From JAIOQJ01 sp963718635 (GTDB lineage Bacteria; Planctomycetota; Planctomycetia; Gemmatales; Gemmataceae), in the NCBI GenBank assembly GCA_963718635.1, contig OY970367.1, positions 6,200,001-6,264,000 on the forward strand: a stretch of 64,000 bases of DNA, given 5' to 3'. A program made the position numbers and the translations under genes. The notes under the pieces were generated by a model. It saw only the letters and a list, made by a program, of their open reading frames with translations. It did no database searches and was not told the DNA's origin. Shown here in pieces: positions 27,047 to 35,282 of the stretch (position 1 is its first letter; the number at the start of each line of letters is the position of its first letter).

Positions 27047-28151
27047 ATGAGTCTTGCCATTCTCGGGTTAGGCGCCGCCATTCCTTCGGCGAGCATGACG
27101 CAAGATGAAGCCATGAGGATCGCCAAAGTTCTCTGTTGCCGTTCGCCGGAACAGATGACCTGGCTGCCGACCATGTACGCGCAAACGGGAATAGGCCATC
27201 GGCACGTTTCGTTAGGGCAAGCCGTTGTTGATGATCTGCTCCACGGCACGGACCACTCGCAATCGGTCTTTCTGCCAAAAGATGTGGATGACGATCGCGG
27301 GCCAACGACCGGCGAACGGATGAAACTTTACGAACAACTGGCCGTGCCATTGGCTGTGCAAGCGGCGGAGCGCGGCTTGGAGGAATCGGGACTAAAGGCG
27401 CAAGAGATTACCCATCTAATCACTGTCTCCTGCACTGGGTTTTTCGCACCGGGCATCGATTACGAACTGATTCGGCAACTCTCAATGCGGCCCACTGTCG
27501 AGCGCACGCACGTCGGTTTCATGGGCTGTCACGGCGCAATCAATGGGCTCCGCGTTGCATCCGCATTTGCCGGAGCGGACGCGAATGCCAAAGTCTTACT
27601 GTGTGCCGTCGAACTGTCGAGCCTGCATTATCAATACGGCTGGGATCCGCAGCAGATAGTCGCGAATGCGCTGTTCGGCGACGGCGCCGCCTCCGTGGTG
27701 GGAGTACAAGAAGTTCACGATGGGCAGGCATGGAATATCCTGCGCGACGGGCTCGTGTCTATTGCCCGCATCCTCCGACGCTATGTCCTGGAAAATTGGC
27801 GACCATGGCTTTGCCATGACCTTATCGAAACAAGTGCCTAATTTGATAGCTCGCCATCTCAAGCCTTGGCTAACACAATGGCTTGCTCAGAATGGCTTGC
27901 GTGTTGAAGACGTCGGCAGTTGGGCGATCCATCCCGGAGGGCCGCGCGTGCTGGTTGCAGTTGAAGAATCGCTTGGGCTGAGGCCGGAACAGACCGCTGC
28001 TTCACGCGCGGTCTTTGCCGATTGCGGCAACATGTCTTCGCCGACCGTGTTATTTATCATCGATCGGCTGCGTAGGGCCGACGCGCCGCGGCCGTGCGTG
28101 GCCATTGGCTTTGGTCCCGGTTTAGTTGCCGAAGCGGCGCTGATCGCCTGA
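27047..28151 (+). CDS. Type III polyketide synthase, chalcone/stilbene synthase family (one frameshift)
   Basis: The ATG at 27047 lies 11 bases after the flavoprotein stop. The catalytic triad is visible: the acyl-binding Cys C161 in VGFMGCHGAING, His in SWAIHPGGPRVL, and Asn in DCGNMSSPTVLF. The N-terminal thiolase-like part has TVSCTGFFAPGIDYELIRQL. One extra G near 27750 (GACGGGCTCG for GACGGCTCG) shifts the frame; the C-terminus ends GFGPGLVAEAALIA. About 368 residues, normal length. It should condense malonyl-CoA onto a fatty acyl starter to give alkylresorcinols or alkylpyrones. The triad survives in spite of the indel. Confidence 0.88.
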
Positions 28152-28216
28152 TTGGCGGCTCAATCTACTTGCCCTTTTGTCTCGAATAAGGAGCCCAAAG
28201 CCTTCGGAGCAACGCG

Positions 28217-29507
28217 CTAATTTTTCTTGCCGCCGCCCCAGCTTGGCGGGATGTTGCTCTTATCCCACTCGTCCCACGCGGCTTGGAGTTCTTTTACTTT
28301 CTCTGGATTTTTCGCAGTCAGATCATTCTTCTCACCAATGTCATCTTTGAGGTTAAACAATTTCTTGCCGTTCGAATTGGCCGCGTTGACCAACTTCCAA
28401 TCGCCCATGCGCACGGCATTCTGTCTGCCGAAACGCCAATAGAGCGCGTCGTGAGGCGGGTTGTCGTTCTTACCTTCGAAGTAAGGCAGCAAATTGACGC
28501 CTTCAAACTTTGCCCCTTCGGTCGACACCCCTGCTGCCGCCAGCGCGGTCGGCTGAATATCCAGTTGGATAACCGGCAGCTCGTAAATTTTCCCGGCCGG
28601 GAGCTTGCCCTTCCATTGCACCATCCACGGCACGCGGATGCCCCCTTCCCAAGTCGTCGCCTTATGCCCATTCAACGGACCATTGTTCGAGGCGTTGATG
28701 GCCGGGCCGCCGTTATCGCTGATGAAGAAGATGAGCGTATCCTCTTCAAGCTTCGCTTCGCGCACTTTCGCTAGAACGTTGCCGATGGCATCGTCCATGG
28801 CGCTCATCATCGCACAATAGATTTTGCGATTCCCCGTAAGCGATTCGAAACGCTTCAAATACTTATCCGAAGCCTGCAAAGGCGTGTGGACAGCGTTGAA
28901 TGCCAGATAGAGAAAGAAGGGCTTTTCTTTGTGATGGTCGATAAAGGCGATCGCTTCGCGCGAGAATGCATCAGTCAGGTATTCTGGCTCATCGACCTTC
29001 TTGAAGCCTGCGCATGATTCCGGGGCCTTTGCTGGGAAAGTAAGGATGCGCGCCGCCAAGAAAACCAAAGTGTTCTTCAAAACCCCGGCTGAGTGGATGA
29101 TATTTCTGACCCGAGCCGAGATGCCATTTACCGACGATGCCGGTGGCGTAGCCTGCCGCCTTGAAGCGGTCGGCCATCGTCGTTTCCTTAAGTGAAAGGC
29201 CTAACGCGACATCTATGTCTTCGGCGCCCGGGTTGAACTCGTGGCCAAACCGCGTTTGATATCGGCCCGTCATCAACCCCGCTCGCGTCGGCGAACAATA
29301 GGGTCCCGAGACGTAGCCGCTGGTGCAGCGAACGCCATTTGTGGCGAGGGAATCAATGTTGGGCGTAGCCATGTCTTTGCAGCCCTGTACGCCGACATCG
29401 CCGTAGCCCATGTCGTCGCCGACAATCACCAGGATATTCGGCTGCCGTGCGTAAAGCGGCGCAAGCGGGAAAAGCGTGACGGCTACGAGTGCGAGTACTC
29501 GAATCAT
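28217..29507 (-). CDS. Secreted arylsulfatase-family enzyme (one frameshift)
   Basis: A signal peptide (residues 1-20) is followed by PNILVIVGDDMGYGDVG with metal-binding Asp pair, and the formylglycine site CSPTRAGLMTGRY, the C-x-P-x-R form that needs an FGly-generating enzyme. KWHLG and the late ISDNGGP with Asn and Asp metal ligands are present. The frame changes once near 29030, between GFLGGAHPYFP and the segment beginning ILTFPAKAPESC. About 430 residues. Planctomycetes use many such sulfatases on sulfated polysaccharides. It is followed upstream on the same strand by htpG, 17 bases from it. Confidence 0.9.
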
Positions 29508-29524
29508 TGTTGTTCTCCGGAAGC

Positions 29525-31405
29525 TTATACTAGGTCTTTTGCCAGTAGGTCGTTGATCCGCTTGGCGAAAGCGGACGGGTCTTTCAGCTTTGAACCTTCG
29601 GCGATTACCGCTTGTTCGTAAAGTAAACGGCCGTGCGTCTCGAGACGCGGGTCACTGCGGTTCTTCTCGAAGAGATCTCGCAAGGCGATGACGGCCGGAT
29701 GCTCGCCATTCAGTTCGAGAACGCGCTTGCTTTCCCCTTCGCTCTCGCGATTCATGCGACGCATGATGCGTTCGAAGTTCGCCGACATGGCGGCGCCGTC
29801 GGCTACCAGGCATGAGGCGCTTTCTTTGAGGCGTGTCGAAAGGCGAACGTCGCTTACTTCTGTCAGTTTGTTCTTCAGGAACTCGAAGAGGCCTTTGAAC
29901 TCGCCGTTGTCGACTGGCTTTTGGGGATCGACCGTCTTGTCCAGTTCGCCGCGATCGACAGCCAGCAGTTTCTTCGTCTTGTAGACATTCAACGAAGGAA
30001 TCATGAATTCATCGATCGGATCGGTGAGCAGCAGGACGTTCCAGCCTTTGGATCGGAAAACTTCGAGCAAGGGCGAGTGTTCGATCGTCTCACGATTTTC
30101 GCCGATGAGATACCAGATATCCGTTTGCTCGGCCGGCATCTTTTCGACGTAGTCGGCCAGTGAAATCAGCTTGCCCGGTTCGGTCGTCATCGATTCGAAA
30201 AGCAGCAGGTCGCCGAGCTTTTCCCGATTGGCGAAGTCGCGGTTGATGCCTTCCTTCAGCATCACGCCCAGGTCTTTGTAGAAGGCGACGTATTTATCGA
30301 ATTCCGTGTTCTTCAGCCCTTCAAGACTCTCCAGCACGTTGCGAACAACGTTCTTCTGGATCTTGTCCAGCAGCGGATCCTGCTGCAAGATCTCGCGCGA
30401 AATATTCAAAGGCAGGTCGCTCGAATCGACGATGCCGCGCACGAAGCGCAGATAGGGCGGCAGCAACCCTTCGCACGAATCCATGATGAGAACGCGCTGG
30501 ATGTAGAGCTTCAACCCTTTCGGCTCTTCCCAATGGAACGAGAAGGGCTTGTGCGCGGGAATGAACATCAGCACGCGGAACTCGGTGCGGCCTTCGGCGG
30601 TGTAATGAATTACCCTGGCCGGCGGCTCGTGGTCTTCGCTAATCTGCTGATAAAAGGCGTTGTACTCTTCGGGCGTAATCTCCTTTGGCGAGCGCAACCA
30701 GAGAGCTTTGCGCGAGTTCAACGCCTCTTCGGTGGTCGTCTTCTGCCCATCCGTTTCCTGCTCGACATCCATCACGATGGGATGTTCGATGAAGTCCGAG
30801 AACTTCTTGACGAGCGAGCGCAGATGCCATTCGTCCAGAAACTCCTTGGCGTCTTCCGTTAGGTGCAGGGTGACATCGGTGCCGCGTGTCGGTTTCTCGC
30901 ACGACTCGATGCTGAATTCACCCTGGCCATCAGACTCCCAGCGCGTGCCATCGGCAGGCGAGCCTGCCGGACGCGAAACCACCACCACGCGATCGGCCGC
31001 CATGAAGGCCGAATAGAAGCCGACGCCGAACTGCCCGATCAGATCGGGACGCGTTTTGCCATCGTTCTGTTGCAGATTTTCCAAAAAGGCTTTGGTGCCT
31101 GAACGTGCGATGGTGCCGAGGTTCTCGACGATGCTCTCGCGCGACATGCCGACGCCGTTGTCGCTGATTGTTAGCGTTGAATTGGCCTTATCGGGGATGA
31201 TCTTGATCTTCCAATCCTTGTTGCCTTCGAGCTTGTCGTCGTTGTCGAGCGAATCGAAACGGGCCTTGTTGATCGCATCGCTCGCATTGCTCAACAGTTC
31301 GCGCAGAAAGATCTCCTTGTGCGAATAAAGCGAATGGGTGATGAGATGCAACAGCTGCTTCAACTCAGTCTTGAATTCCTGCGTCGACTTGGCGGCTTCG
31401 GACAT
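29525..31405 (-). CDS. htpG: Molecular chaperone HtpG (Hsp90)
   Basis: Starting at ATG 31405 with CCGGAG about ten bases upstream, the protein of about 626 residues is a complete bacterial Hsp90: N-terminal ATPase with IFLRELLSNASDAINKARF, SDNGVGM, LGTIARSGTKAFLE and IGQFGVGFYSAFMAA; middle domain with FRVLMFIPAHKPF and the conserved catalytic Arg in DLPLNISRE; C-terminal dimerisation domain. An upstream extension to 31546 has no start support and is excluded. The frame is undamaged. It assists folding under stress. Confidence 0.96.
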   Translation of the reverse strand: MSEAAKSTQEFKTELKQLLHLITHSLYSHKEIFLRELLSNASDAINKARFDSLDNDDKLEGNKDWKIKIIPDKANSTLTISDNGVGMSRESIVENLGTIARSGTKAFLENLQQNDGKTRPDLIGQFGVGFYSAFMAADRVVVVSRPAGSPADGTRWESDGQGEFSIESCEKPTRGTDVTLHLTEDAKEFLDEWHLRSLVKKFSDFIEHPIVMDVEQETDGQKTTTEEALNSRKALWLRSPKEITPEEYNAFYQQISEDHEPPARVIHYTAEGRTEFRVLMFIPAHKPFSFHWEEPKGLKLYIQRVLIMDSCEGLLPPYLRFVRGIVDSSDLPLNISREILQQDPLLDKIQKNVVRNVLESLEGLKNTEFDKYVAFYKDLGVMLKEGINRDFANREKLGDLLLFESMTTEPGKLISLADYVEKMPAEQTDIWYLIGENRETIEHSPLLEVFRSKGWNVLLLTDPIDEFMIPSLNVYKTKKLLAVDRGELDKTVDPQKPVDNGEFKGLFEFLKNKLTEVSDVRLSTRLKESASCLVADGAAMSANFERIMRRMNRESEGESKRVLELNGEHPAVIALRDLFEKNRSDPRLETHGRLLYEQAVIAEGSKLKDPSAFAKRINDLLAKDLV

Positions 31406-31550
31406 TGATGATGGCTCCGGGGATATTCGATAACACCGCAAATGGTGAATTATAGGTGGCGGGCGGCGAATGTCCCGCCGAGTCGATTGGCGCCAGAGGA
31501 ATGAAGAAAGATTGTCGAGGTGGCTAGCAGATTGCAATTCAATCACAACC

Positions 31551-31733
31551 TCATGCGCTTAACCAATCATCGACCGTAATATCCGCTTGGCGCAGAATTC
31601 GCCGAATGAGCCCCGGATCGATCGCACTTCCGTGAGGATTGGGGATCGTAACGCGTAGCCCGGCCCGACGCATCCACTGGTGCTGCCCTCCGGGGAATGG
31701 TCCTTCGAAGCCTAAGGCCTTCAATTTGCGCAT
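31551..31733 (-). CDS. hicA: HicA-family mRNA interferase toxin
   Basis: The 60-residue product has a double-stranded-RNA-binding-like fold pattern: KALGFEGPFPGGQHQWMRRA, with the family's GSHxxM box written GQHQWM, then RVTIPNPHGSAIDPGLIRRI. HicA toxins cleave mRNA. The protein-like frame extends upstream (RIPHLNPVSRRKLMRKL matches a typical HicA N-terminus) without an ATG or GTG; an ATT spaced seven bases from AAGGAGG could be the real start. It lies 10 bases after the hicB gene, in the less common order antitoxin first. Confidence 0.75.
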   Translation of the reverse strand: MRKLKALGFEGPFPGGQHQWMRRAGLRVTIPNPHGSAIDPGLIRRILRQADITVDDWLSA

Positions 31734-31743
31734 AAGTTTGCGC

Positions 31744-32049
31744 CTAGATACGGGATTGAGATGGGGAATTCTCAGCCCTCCTTGGCTTCATAGTGATGGC
31801 CAATCGGCAACCATTGACGACTGGCGGGTCTTCTCCGCTCCGCAAGCCGGACATGACCCAGACCTCAATGGCATCCACGAGATTCTTCCGAGCCTCCTCG
31901 AAATTTGCCGCCTGTGTTAGGCAGCCGGGCAAGTCGGGCGCCTCAGCCACGATCACATCCAATTGCTCACCCTTCTCATAGATTGCATTCTTCAGAACCT
32001 CTGCCACATAGTCTGAGAGGCTTCCGGGTCGTACTGATTTCTTGCGCAC
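31744..32049 (-). CDS. hicB: HicB-family antitoxin
   Basis: The protein of about 101 residues carries the HicB RNase-H-like partial fold: DVIVAEAPDLPGCLTQAANF followed by EEARKNLVDAIEVWVM. No clear C-terminal ribbon-helix-helix or HTH is visible; the tail (MKPRRAENSPSQSRI) is short and basic. It should neutralise the adjacent HicA and may repress the pair. The start is uncertain because several in-frame codons are available. AAGGAGG at its end probably serves hicA translation. Confidence 0.75.
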   Translation of the reverse strand: MRKKSVRPGSLSDYVAEVLKNAIYEKGEQLDVIVAEAPDLPGCLTQAANFEEARKNLVDAIEVWVMSGLRSGEDPPVVNGCRLAITMKPRRAENSPSQSRI

Positions 32050-32124
32050 GTACTGTTCTCCACAAGTAGCTGATCGGCAATATCAAGACCGAACATTTCT
32101 TTTGTGTGCCATCGTTCAGAAATC

Positions 32125-33066
32125 CTATTCCAGGCCAAGTTCTCGAAGTGAGTTCGCGTGAAGCAGACTCGTTGCGATCTGGGCGCGCTGCTTAGCTGGC
32201 ATCGAAAACAATCGTTGCCGTGTAAATTCGCTGACCGGCCCAAAACGGTCCTGAATCAGCGGCAAAAGAATCGCGATTTGTCCCTCATCGATTCCCTTTT
32301 CTACGCCACGTTCGATGCCTTTTTCCATACCCTTTTCATAACTCGTTTGCCCAATCATATGTGCCTCCCGGTATTTCTCCGTCAACAAGAGTTGATCATA
32401 GTCGGCCAGGCTTGGCCCTTCCAGCGGAAGATAAGCCTCGACGCATTCGCACAGCAGGAATCGCCGCGCCGGGTCGAGAGGCGATGTCGCCAGCCGCTGA
32501 ATCGCGTCGGCTTTGAGATGCGCTCGATCATCCGGGGCTATCCGCATCAATGCAGAAAGCGCCACTCCCAGCCAATTGTTTCCTTGTAGATACGTTCGCG
32601 CATCCAGCCCTTTCAGGCCGATATAGGGATAACGAAATTGAATCAGCGATTCCTCCCAGAAGCTCTCCTGATGCGTTCCCCAGCCGATGCCTTCCAGACC
32701 GACGCTCAGGTATAAGCCGATGGGAAAGACCGGCAAACGATGTTTGCCGCGAAGCCAGGAATAGTAACCGAACATGCTTTCCGGGACGGCCGCCACGCCG
32801 TCGCTCGAATCGACTTCCACATGGATCAAGACGACGAACGCTTCATCGGCGCGAGGCGTCGTTTGCACCGGTTTTAGCACGGGAAGTTTCGCAATCAAGT
32901 CGAGTTGCCGGCGCCGGCCCTGCGGCGGGTCGAGAAAGGCCTCCTGTTCGAGCCATTCGATGGTGGACCAGTCGAACCGCGCCGCCCAAGCGGGGAAGAA
33001 GAGTTCAATGAACTCACGCAGGAATGTCTGCAAAAGAACCTTGAATCGTTGATCGTGATCGTTCAT
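32125..33066 (-). CDS. Rpn/PD-(D/E)XK-type nuclease-like protein
   Basis: This 313-residue protein opens with NDHDQRFKVLLQTFLREFIE and shows EAFLDPPQGRRRQLDLIAKL and FVVLIHVEVDSS, which correspond to the D...E-x-E/K core of Rpn-type (transposase_31-like) PD-(D/E)XK nucleases. The middle lists helical segments, and residues 235-260 contain a repeated EKGIERGVEKGIDEG stretch before a C-terminal DUF4351-like helix. Rpn proteins promote recombination or cut DNA; some are abortive defence toxins. It sits in an accessory cluster of toxin-antitoxin genes. Confidence 0.65.
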   Translation of the reverse strand: MNDHDQRFKVLLQTFLREFIELFFPAWAARFDWSTIEWLEQEAFLDPPQGRRRQLDLIAKLPVLKPVQTTPRADEAFVVLIHVEVDSSDGVAAVPESMFGYYSWLRGKHRLPVFPIGLYLSVGLEGIGWGTHQESFWEESLIQFRYPYIGLKGLDARTYLQGNNWLGVALSALMRIAPDDRAHLKADAIQRLATSPLDPARRFLLCECVEAYLPLEGPSLADYDQLLLTEKYREAHMIGQTSYEKGMEKGIERGVEKGIDEGQIAILLPLIQDRFGPVSEFTRQRLFSMPAKQRAQIATSLLHANSLRELGLE

Positions 33067-33237
33067 CAGGGTTGCCTTGCCGTCGTCAGGTTACCACCTC
33101 ATGGGCTCCCACATTAACGCCCATTTGCTTCAGGCTGCACGCCAAACAATGGTTATGCGATCGATGGGCCTGGAGCGTGCAACCTTCTTTCGCCACCATC
33201 AATTGGTTCGCGTGAGAGGAACGAAATAACTAACACT

Positions 33238-33810
33238 TCAGTCGAAGCATGCGTCGTAGTGTGCCTTAACGACAGGCATATCCAAAGCCCCCGCATACCC
33301 TCGTGCCCTAGCGGCAGCTGCTAACTCCTCATTGCTCTTGAATGAGTGAATCTGACCGGTCACAAAATCGAAGAGCACCCACCGTAGGACCTGAGCCCCG
33401 GTTTTGGGATCCACTGACTCGCGGTCGGTATTACCGATGAGGAAATGGGCGTCGATGTTGAATGCGAGCAAACTACTCAGCCCTTGAACGTAGCGTTCTG
33501 CGTTTCCGTCAGAAATTCTGGACTTGCCGTCGTGCTGGCAGAGATGCCCGGAGTCAAAGGAGTCAATGCACTGAATGCTGTAGGGGTAGACCAGTGGAAT
33601 TCTCCACCAATCTCGAAACCCGCTGTAAGTGTAGAATTCCGGATCGATGGTTTTCAACACATTCACTGGCACGTAAGCTTTTAGCCTTGTCATTTGATCC
33701 GCATGTCTTTTGGCGGCGGCCTCTTCAAATTTCCGCGACCGTCCACAGCCGAGAAGCAGGCTGGCTGTCAAAATTGCCATCAGGGAAGGTGACCAGCACT
33801 TACTGATCAT
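33238..33810 (-). CDS. Putative lipoprotein of unknown function
   Basis: The 190-residue protein begins with a positively charged then hydrophobic stretch ending in LLLGCGRS, a lipobox with Cys at about residue 22, so it should be lipidated by Lgt. The mature part is soluble (FYTYSGFRDWWRIPLVYPYS, HFLIGNTDRESVDPKTGAQV) with two Cys pairs. No family is recognised. It lies between the nuclease-like gene and the XRE/BrnT pair but has no obvious link to them. Confidence 0.65.
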   Translation of the reverse strand: MISKCWSPSLMAILTASLLLGCGRSRKFEEAAAKRHADQMTRLKAYVPVNVLKTIDPEFYTYSGFRDWWRIPLVYPYSIQCIDSFDSGHLCQHDGKSRISDGNAERYVQGLSSLLAFNIDAHFLIGNTDRESVDPKTGAQVLRWVLFDFVTGQIHSFKSNEELAAAARARGYAGALDMPVVKAHYDACFD

Positions 33811-33885
33811 AAAGCGCTCCCACAGGGAAACAACACGATTCGGGAAACCAAGGGAAGCACAACTATTATTCCGGCTCCGCCTTCG

Positions 33886-34248
33886 CTACACCCCTGCCGC
33901 CTCCGTTGTCGGTTCATCGCTCAGCACGACTTCTATTTTTTTTCCCAGACCTGCTGCGATTCGATTCAACGTGTCCAGAGTCGGGTTCAGGTTTAACCCT
34001 TTTTCGATTCGCGAAATCGCCGGCTCATCCATTCCGATCTTCGCGGCGAGTTGCGCTTGAGTTAGACCTTGCTTTTCGCGTTCCTGGCGGAGCGTACTCC
34101 CAAGCTGCCGCAATTTCATCACCCGCCCCAGCGGCACGGCATCGGCGCTGGGGCCGACTTGCTTGTTCGCTTGGGCACGATCGCGGCGCGCCGTCAGTTT
34201 TTCAATCTCCGCAGGCGTGCGTTCGATCTTTCTCGTCGTGCTTGCCAT
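33886..34248 (-). CDS. XRE-family HTH antitoxin/regulator
   Basis: The 120-residue protein has a long basic helical N-terminus (residues 1-45) and a clear XRE helix-turn-helix: LRQEREKQGLTQAQLAAKIG, then MDEPAISRIEKGLNLNPTLD. It ends VVLSDEPTTEAAGV. It follows the BrnT-like gene by 3 bases, so the two form a toxin-antitoxin type operon in which this protein is the DNA-binding antitoxin that represses the promoter. Confidence 0.8.
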   Translation of the reverse strand: MASTTRKIERTPAEIEKLTARRDRAQANKQVGPSADAVPLGRVMKLRQLGSTLRQEREKQGLTQAQLAAKIGMDEPAISRIEKGLNLNPTLDTLNRIAAGLGKKIEVVLSDEPTTEAAGV

Positions 34249-34251
34249 AAG

Positions 34252-34515
34252 TCACCGTTCCTCAACTTCGTAAGCGGTAACCGGGTAGACCATTTTCGGG
34301 TCGTCGCCCGCTTCGTCCCAAACGACGGCTATGTGCTTGCCGGTAAATGTCGTCCCAAAAGTGATCCAGTCCCCTTGTCCCCGGTTCTCATCCGTGTCGT
34401 TTTTCGAGTCCAACAAAACGGATTCGACTTCTTCTTTCGAGATGCCATGCTCTGCGATATGAAGCACGTTTCCGTATGGGTCATCGTCCAGATCCCAAAT
34501 GATGATCGGCTCCAT
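34252..34515 (-). CDS. BrnT-like (DUF4258-type) putative toxin
   Basis: The ATG at 34515 begins MEPIIIWDLDDDPYGNVLHI; an upstream TTG would add five residues. The pattern WD...N..HIAEHGISKEEVESVL...FGTTFTGKHIAVVWDE...VYPVTAYE resembles the RelE-like fold of BrnT toxins (WD..K...N...KHGVSFEEA; G.T..G..L.VV). It is 87 residues and lies directly upstream of an XRE antitoxin gene. Toxin activity is an inference; the family call is moderate. Confidence 0.6.
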   Translation of the reverse strand: MEPIIIWDLDDDPYGNVLHIAEHGISKEEVESVLLDSKNDTDENRGQGDWITFGTTFTGKHIAVVWDEAGDDPKMVYPVTAYEVEER

Positions 34516-34708
34516 TTCATCGCCCCACAATGTTGTTTTATATTACAAGTGACCGGGATGCGAGTCAACTGGAAGTGAGTAAGTGGGAAAGGCCAACGCG
34601 CTGCGATTCCTTCAGGATCGATCCGGAAGTGCGATCGTAGCCGGTGTTGTCGCTTCGCACAACCACTCCCGAATTCATCTCCGAGTTGGCCCGTTCTTCC
34701 TCCATTTT

Positions 34709-34954
34709 TCACAACCCCGATTTCGGCAGCGGCAACAGCGGATGCCGACCATCACTTGGCGGCGCTCTTCATCGAGAACGTATTGCACCACGAGTGGTGG
34801 AACTACGCCAATCCAGATTTGCAATGGACGTAGCGACCGGTCGCGCAAGGGTTGGCCAAATTGCGGGTAAGGTTTGAACCGCCCGTCGATTTCTTTGATG
34901 GCGTGCGCCTTTTGCCCCTTCGAGAATTTCCGGCGTGGGTGGCTCGAACGTCAT
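34709..34954 (-). pseudogene. RelE/ParE-like protein, frame broken twice
   Basis: From ATG 34954 the product starts MTFEPPTPEILEGAKG, then must change frame near 34895 to continue KEIDGRFKPYPQFGQPLRD, IWIGVVPPLVVQYVLDEERR and QVMVG, and again near 34735 to end HPLLPLPKSGL. The reconstructed 82-residue protein has the beta-hairpin and D-E-x-R-x-V pattern of RelE/ParE-like toxins. The upstream region, where a partner would lie, holds no intact gene. It may be a remnant of a toxin-antitoxin locus or suffer from sequencing errors. Confidence 0.45.
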
Positions 34955-35282
34955 GCCGTTCGATGGCGGCAAACGCCGCAATTAGATCAGCGACTGTTTA
35001 TAACTGTGCCCCCCGTTGCAATTGGAGCATTTTGTGAAGGCCATCGAGATTTCACCCGGGTTGCATCTTAACAGTCCCCCTACAATTGTCTCGCAATTTG
35101 GCGCGTCAAGTGTAGAGAAAGGTTGCCTTGCTCAACGCATACCATCTGTCAAAAACTAAAGAGAAGGGGCACAGGGAGACGCTTTTCCCCACCTTGGTCG
35201 CTCTTGACGTGGTTTGCCGTATCTGCCTAAACTTCGGCTTCGAAATGGACTTCTTCTTGGACGCCCGAATGGGTGAATAGCC
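34955..35282. other. Intergenic region, no intact gene
   Basis: Short minus-strand open frames reach into the broken RelE-like gene but contain stops. No promoter or repeat was identified with confidence. Confidence 0.4.

Noticed and set aside
34742..34810. HHEWW motif resembling a VanX-type D,D-dipeptidase end
   Set aside because: The metal-binding His after EWW is missing and the rest of the frame does not fit; the opposite strand gives a better RelE-like reading.
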